In this document: one piece after another, positions 59,675 to 64,000 of the stretch
Position numbering within the stretch: the stretch's first letter is position 1
How the letters are laid out: each line of letters starts with the position of its first letter
NCBI GenBank assembly: GCA_017465885.1
Contig: JAFTVG010000021.1
Span: forward strand, 1 to 64,000
Origin: Clostridia bacterium
Lineage (GTDB): Bacteria > Bacillota > Clostridia > Oscillospirales > CAG-272
Length of the DNA stretch: 64,000 nt
Direction of reading: 5' to 3'
Notes under the pieces: model-generated
What the model was told of the DNA's origin: nothing
Seen by the model: the letters and a program-made list of their open reading frames with translations, nothing else
Databases searched by the model: none
Translations under genes and position numbers: made by a program

Positions 59675-60784
59675 ATGATGAAAAGAATTTTACTGCTTGT
59701 GCTTGCCCTGCTGACGGTGCTGAGCGCCACCTCCTGCGGCAGGGTCACTCAGCTTGTTGGGGGTACGCAGGAGAGCACGCCCGCATCCGAAGAGTCTGTT
59801 TCTCCCGCACCCCAAGAGAGCAAGGAGCAATCCGATAGCGATGCGGCGGTGAGCGCACCCTCAATTCTGGATATTCCCGAGGATGCCCGCTACACTGCCA
59901 CCGTGCTGACGGTGGGGGACGTGAAGATCAGCTACGGACTTTACCGCTACTATTACCGCAACATTGCCGACAGCATGGCGGGGGAGGACGGCGACTACTT
60001 CAAGAACAACCCCGATAAGCTTGCCGAGCTTGAAGAGCGGGCGATCGAGCAGTGCAAGGTGGTGGCGTCCTACTATCTGATGGCGCAGAAGGCGGGCTAC
60101 ACTCTGCCTGATGAAAAGGAACTGGAGGAGGCTTTCGTTGAATACGTCAAGACCTACGAGCCCATGTATCCCTTGTACTACGGAGTGAGCCTGGCGGACT
60201 ATCTGAAGCAGAGCTATATGACTCTGTCCACCTACAAGACCATGTTCGTGGTCAACGAATATCTCGGTGAGCCGATCTATAACTATCTTTCCGACGAGAA
60301 AAACGGGATGCTGGATCTTTCACAGCAGGCGCTGGAAAAGGCGCTGGAGGAATACCGCTGTGTCAAGCACATTTTGGTGGGCTACAGCGACGGTCTGAAG
60401 GACGAGGAGGCACTTACCCTTGCCCGCGATCTTGCAAAGCAGCTCAGAGAAGGCGGGGACATTGATGCCCTGATGAAGGAATACAGCAACGACTATCAGC
60501 AGGACGGACAAAACGCCTATACCTTCACCTACGGCGAGATGGTAAAGGAGTTTGAGGACACCGCCTTCAGTATGGAGGTGGGTCAGGTCAGCGATCCGGT
60601 CAAGTCCACCTACGGCTACCACGTGATCGTCCGTCTGGAGATCGACAAGGAAGCCTTTGAAAAGGCACAGTTCAAGGAGATCGCGGTAAGCAATGCCTTC
60701 ACTGCCTTCGTGGAGGGGCAAAACGGCACCCTGCTTGAGGCGTTTGAAGAGCAGTGCACCTATGAAAAGCTGATGGCAGACTAA
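59675..60784 (+). CDS. PrsA-like parvulin foldase lipoprotein
   Basis: 369 residues. Lipobox LSATSC (Cys about residue 21), Ser/Glu-rich linker, SurA-type N-terminal helices (about 65-210), then a parvulin domain: VKHILVGYSDGL (about 245), LREGGDIDALMKEYSND, and VKSTYGYHVIVRLE. It would help secreted proteins fold outside the membrane, useful for the many exported proteins here. GAAAGGAT precedes ATG 59675/59678. A 12-base stem (CCCTTTGGCGTG at 60796 / 60825-60836) follows. Confidence 0.85.
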   Translation: MMKRILLLVLALLTVLSATSCGRVTQLVGGTQESTPASEESVSPAPQESKEQSDSDAAVSAPSILDIPEDARYTATVLTVGDVKISYGLYRYYYRNIADSMAGEDGDYFKNNPDKLAELEERAIEQCKVVASYYLMAQKAGYTLPDEKELEEAFVEYVKTYEPMYPLYYGVSLADYLKQSYMTLSTYKTMFVVNEYLGEPIYNYLSDEKNGMLDLSQQALEKALEEYRCVKHILVGYSDGLKDEEALTLARDLAKQLREGGDIDALMKEYSNDYQQDGQNAYTFTYGEMVKEFEDTAFSMEVGQVSDPVKSTYGYHVIVRLEIDKEAFEKAQFKEIAVSNAFTAFVEGQNGTLLEAFEEQCTYEKLMAD

Positions 60785-60795
60785 AAAAGACAGCA

Positions 60796-60836
60796 CCCTT
60801 TGGCGTGATGCTCCAAGCGGAGCACACGCCAAAGGG
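60796..60836. terminator. Stem-loop after the foldase gene
   Basis: CCCTTTGGCGTG / CACGCCAAAGGG with an inner TGCTCC / GGAGCA stem; AAAAAA precedes it, no T-run follows on the plus strand. Confidence 0.5.
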
Positions 60837-60901
60837 CGCAGACTTATTTTGCGGGAATGCTCTTGATTTTTTTCTTTCGAGGCGGTATAATGAAGGGCGG
60901 A

Positions 60902-61855
60902 TCAGCCCTTTTTTCTTTTCTTGAAGACCAGCTGGGCGATGACGATGCCGCAAAAGGCAAGGCTGCAGCCGAAGATCTGGTTGAAGGACAGGGCAAAGGG
61001 AGCGCCGAAAATGCCCGTGAGCGCGCAAAGCCATTCGGACAGCAGAGCGATGACCGATTCGGTGCTCATCAGCACCGAGGCAAGGGCGGGCGGGGTGCGC
61101 TTTTGTGCGGCGATCTGCAGGGTGTAGGCGATGGCAGAGGAGCAAACGCCTGCATAGACGATGGGAAACCAGGCGCGTGCGATCAGACTCGGGGAGGGCT
61201 GCTCAAAGAGCAGTGCCGCCGCAAGGGAAAGTACGCCCCCGACGGTGAACTGGATGAAGGAAAGGACGATGGGATCGGCACGGTCGAAGCGGTCGATGAC
61301 CATAATATGCACCGCATAGCAGAAGGCACAGCAGAGGATGAGCAGCTGACCCATGCCAAAGCCCCCCTCCTCCTGCCCTCTGATGCAGAGGAAATACAGA
61401 CCCACGGCGGTGATCACAGCGCCGAGCAGGACGTTGGGCGCCACCCGCCTTTTGTAGAGCACCAGACCGAGCAGCGGGACGATGAACATATAAACGGCGG
61501 TCAGAAAGCCGGCGTCGCCCGCGCTTGCCCCCAGATGGATGCCGTATTGCTGAAAGGCTGAGGCGACAGCCAGAGCTATGCCGCATAAAAGCCCGCCTGT
61601 CAGCGTTTTTTTGTCAAAAAGCGGGGCGATCTCTCCCCGAAAGGAGCTTTTTTTCCTTTTTGCGCCGATGAGTGCGCGCACAAGGATCACTGCAAGCAGG
61701 GCGAGAGCGCCCACGAAGGAGCGGGCGGCAAGATAGGAAAAGGGCGAGAGCTGCTCCGCCGCACTGCTTTGCGCAACAAAGGTGGATCCCCAGAAAAAGG
61801 AGGCAAGCAGCAGCATCAGGCTTCCGGTGAGCGTTCTTTTAAGCGATCGATCCAT
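60902..61855 (-). CDS. DMT superfamily (EamA) transporter
   Basis: 317 residues with ten membrane helices in two EamA repeats: LLLASFFWGSTFVAQ (helix 1), QQYGIHLGASAGDAGFLTAV, and the second repeat CCAFCYAVHIMVIDRF to PPALASVLMSTESVIALL. Such proteins export or import amino acids, nucleosides or other metabolites; the substrate is unknown. Start 61855 begins the conserved part; the longer frame crosses the promoter. Confidence 0.88.
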   Translation of the reverse strand: MDRSLKRTLTGSLMLLLASFFWGSTFVAQSSAAEQLSPFSYLAARSFVGALALLAVILVRALIGAKRKKSSFRGEIAPLFDKKTLTGGLLCGIALAVASAFQQYGIHLGASAGDAGFLTAVYMFIVPLLGLVLYKRRVAPNVLLGAVITAVGLYFLCIRGQEEGGFGMGQLLILCCAFCYAVHIMVIDRFDRADPIVLSFIQFTVGGVLSLAAALLFEQPSPSLIARAWFPIVYAGVCSSAIAYTLQIAAQKRTPPALASVLMSTESVIALLSEWLCALTGIFGAPFALSFNQIFGCSLAFCGIVIAQLVFKKRKKG

Positions 61856-61919
61856 AAGAGTTTTCCAAAAACAGTCCTTGATTTTCTGAAGTGAGGGTAC
61901 GCAGGCGCGATCCCGAGTT

Positions 61920-61948
61920 ATTATACAAAAGAAGTCCCCTTTTGTCAA
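61920..61948 (-). promoter_or_regulatory. EamA gene promoter
   Basis: On the minus strand, TTGACA (61943-61948), 17-base spacer, TATAAT (61920-61925). Confidence 0.85.
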
Positions 61949-62043
61949 GAGAAGGGGAAGAGGTCGTCCCAAAAATCCTTTTTAAAAGAAAGGGCGGACT
62001 GTAACGAAGAAAGATCATTATATAAAATAAAGAGGTAAAGAAT

Positions 62044-62862
62044 ATGGCAGAATATTTATCTTGCGTGCACACCCACACCGAATTTTGCGACGGAAAGAGC
62101 AGTATGGAGGAAATGGTGCTTGCCGCACTGGAAATGAACTACAAAAGCCTTGGCTTCTCGCCCCACTCCCCCCTGCCTTACGAAAACGACTGGGCGATGA
62201 AGAAAGAGGATCTGCCCGCCTATTTTGCCGAGCATGCCCGTCTGAAGCGCCTTTACGGTGACCGCATCGACCTGCTGTGCGGTATAGAGTGGGATGAAGA
62301 GTCGACCGACCTGCCCGACGGGCTTGACTACGTGATCGGATCGGTGCACTCCTTTTCAAAGAGAGGGATCCATTTTTCGGTGGACTACTCCAAGGACCTG
62401 CTTGCCCGCGTGGTGAAAGAGGGGTACGACGGCGATTTTCTTGCCCTTTGCGCCGATTATTACGAGCTTTTGTGCACTCAGGGAGCGAAAAAGCAGGTGG
62501 ACATCCTGGGGCATTTCGATCTGTTCTTCAAATACAATAAGGATGGATGCTTTATAGACGAAAACGATCCCCGCTATCTTGCCCTTGCCTTCAAGGCGGC
62601 AGACGAGCTGGTCCTGGCGCGCCCCGATCTGTATTTTGAGATCAACGTGGGGGGAATGGCGCGGGCAGGCAGACCCTACCCCTATCCCGCACCTGCGGTG
62701 CTTTGCCGCCTGAAGGAGAGAGGAGCGCGCTTCGTGCTCACGGGGGACTGTCACAGCGTGGAGCAGCTGAAGAGAGGATACGGGGCGGTGGACGTCTCCT
62801 TCCTTGACCGTCTTTCGGGCTCGCTATATCTGCTTGACGGCAGAGGATTCGTGCTTTTTTGA
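62044..62862 (+). CDS. PHP-domain histidinol-phosphatase (HisJ-type)
   Basis: 272 residues. The metal-binding PHP motifs are SCVHTHTEFCDG (residues 6-17), LGFSPHSPLP, GIEWDE, VIGSVHSF, DILGHFDLF and TGDCHS. Family members hydrolyse histidinol phosphate in histidine synthesis; no his genes are nearby, so another phosphate ester is possible. AGAGGTAAAG precedes the start. Confidence 0.87.
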   Translation: MAEYLSCVHTHTEFCDGKSSMEEMVLAALEMNYKSLGFSPHSPLPYENDWAMKKEDLPAYFAEHARLKRLYGDRIDLLCGIEWDEESTDLPDGLDYVIGSVHSFSKRGIHFSVDYSKDLLARVVKEGYDGDFLALCADYYELLCTQGAKKQVDILGHFDLFFKYNKDGCFIDENDPRYLALAFKAADELVLARPDLYFEINVGGMARAGRPYPYPAPAVLCRLKERGARFVLTGDCHSVEQLKRGYGAVDVSFLDRLSGSLYLLDGRGFVLF

Positions 62863-62981
62863 AAAAGACATTTTTTGGGCGTTTCCCATTTAAAGGATAA
62901 AGAGGCATTCTGTTCATGGGTTTGTCATAAAAAATGTACGACTTGTACACATTATCCCTGAAAATTCGAGGAAAAGAAGTA

Positions 62982-63010
62982 TTGACAATCGGAGAAAAAT
63001 AGAGTATAAT
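62982..63010 (+). promoter_or_regulatory. Promoter of the solute-binding lipoprotein gene
   Basis: Perfect TTGACA (62982-62987), 17-base spacer, perfect TATAAT (63005-63010). Upstream a TGTAC...TGTACA inverted repeat near 62935-62950 could be a regulator site. Confidence 0.85.
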
Positions 63011-63048
63011 AATCATGCAGTAATAAATTTTAAATGGAGGTTTTTCAC

Positions 63049-64000
63049 ATGAAAACATTCTGCAGAATCATTGCGGCTCTGTTGGTTGCACTCATGATGA
63101 TCACCGCTTTTGCTGCTTGCGACAAGCCCAAGAAGACCGAGCCTGCCGACAAGCCCACGCAGGGTGATGACACTTCTGAGAGCACTTCCGAGCCCGAAAT
63201 CAACCATCCCGATATCAACGAGAAGTTCAACGGCGAAGTTATCAAGTTCGCTATCAACGGCGAAGGCCTGAACTCCCGTTCCATCGACCTGGGTGAAGAG
63301 GACGACCCCAACTACGAGGTTAACGTTCAGGTTTCCAAGAGAAACGCACAGGTTGAGGAAGAGCTGGGTGTAGACATTGAGCTGGCATACGTTGGCGCAA
63401 TGCAGGAGTTCTTCGGCGTGCTGCAGCCCATTCTGGCTTCCGAGCTGTACGTTTATGACGTTCTGGGTCTGTATCAGTACTTCGATCTGGGTCTGGCACT
63501 GGGCGACACCGTAGGTTCCTTCTACAACCTGCTGGATATGCCCGAGGGCGTGAACAACTACCTGAATCTGGACGCTTCTTACTGGAGCCGCACCCTTCTG
63601 GACGCTCTGTCCTACAAGGACGTTGCGTTCTTCGTAACCGGCGACCTGAACCAGTCCTACACTTCCACCATGTTCGTATCCTACGTTAACGCTGTTATGT
63701 GGCAGGAATACGCCGACAAGATCGCTGCATGCGAGAACTCCGGCGGCTACAAGGACATCTATGACATCGTAAACAACGGTTACTGGACTCTGGACCTGTG
63801 GATGGAGCTGGCTCAGATGGCATATCTGGACGACGGTGACAACATCCCCAACTACACCGACCAGGCAGGCTTCATGACCTATGACCAGCAGCTGAACAAC
63901 ATCATGGTCGATATGCTGGTTGCAGGTAGTAACATCCGTTACTCCAAGCTGACCGGTGAAGGCACTCCCAAGGTTGACATCAACAACTCCAAGAACAACG
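63049..64000 (+). CDS. Extracellular solute-binding lipoprotein (partial, runs off the window)
   Basis: 317 codons seen from ATG 63049 to the window edge. Signal peptide with lipobox AFAACD (Cys about residue 24), Thr/Glu/Pro-rich linker, then a solute-binding fold: KFNGEVIKFAIN, RNAQVEEELGVDIEL, and YWTLDLWMELAQMAY. The pattern of the larger clostridial sugar-binding lipoproteins fits, but the substrate is unknown. TGGAGG precedes the start. Codon choice is strongly biased (CTG, AAC, GTT), so it is probably highly expressed. Confidence 0.8.
   Translation, partial: MKTFCRIIAALLVALMMITAFAACDKPKKTEPADKPTQGDDTSESTSEPEINHPDINEKFNGEVIKFAINGEGLNSRSIDLGEEDDPNYEVNVQVSKRNAQVEEELGVDIELAYVGAMQEFFGVLQPILASELYVYDVLGLYQYFDLGLALGDTVGSFYNLLDMPEGVNNYLNLDASYWSRTLLDALSYKDVAFFVTGDLNQSYTSTMFVSYVNAVMWQEYADKIAACENSGGYKDIYDIVNNGYWTLDLWMELAQMAYLDDGDNIPNYTDQAGFMTYDQQLNNIMVDMLVAGSNIRYSKLTGEGTPKVDINNSKNN

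Overview
The window looks like chromosome of a low-to-mid GC Bacillota of the class Clostridia, probably a gut or rumen commensal. The evidence is strong AGGAGG-type ribosome sites, TTGACA/TATAAT promoters with 17-base spacers, many lipobox lipoproteins, an S12-S7-EF-G-EF-Tu operon, an ECF-type riboflavin transporter behind an FMN riboswitch, RNase M5, TrmK, a GGGtGRT/NifU-like pair and cohesin/dockerin-like modules. Genus cannot be assigned by eye. No rRNA, tRNA or CRISPR array was seen.

Layout. (1) 1-15.1 kb is a complete starch/maltodextrin utilisation locus: a CBM41 pullulanase-like lipoprotein (cut by the window edge) and a LacI regulator on the minus strand, then malQ, glgP, a multi-module starch-binding lipoprotein, malE, malF, malG, an alpha-amylase lipoprotein and an unusually long MalK-type ATPase on the plus strand. 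Surface enzymes cut starch, MalEFG plus the ATPase import maltodextrins, and MalQ and GlgP break them down in the cytoplasm. The same palindrome lies at the malQ promoter and in front of the lipoprotein promoter, so one LacI regulator probably controls both. Base and codon use change inside glgP.

(2) 15.1-26.2 kb is accessory DNA: a type I restriction-modification operon in the order fic - hsdM - small membrane protein - hsdS - HEPN-motif protein - hsdR, followed by a recombinase remnant, a displaced duplicate of the 3' end of the GGGtGRT gene, and a small two-gene cassette. The duplicated gene end suggests site-specific insertion at that gene.

(3) 26.2-34.1 kb holds the GGGtGRT/NifU-like pair, a repeat-rich 1 kb spacer with a 97-bp tandem hairpin repeat, two tandem paralogous lipoproteins, and a minus-strand cluster of RNase M5, holA, DUF1934 and DUF1294 genes.

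(4) 34.1-64 kb is mostly housekeeping: the str operon (its S12 has Arg at a streptomycin-resistance position and its EF-Tu has odd substitutions), ribU with its riboswitch, yebC, prfB, nif3-like, trmK, hinT, pfkA, comM and hisJ-like genes. Between them lie secreted proteins (carbohydrate-binding beta-helix, CotH kinase with cohesin/dockerin-like modules, PrsA-like foldase, solute-binding lipoprotein) and small zinc-ribbon membrane proteins. A dispersed hairpin repeat whose arms vary but stay complementary occurs six times in intergenic DNA of regions 2-4.
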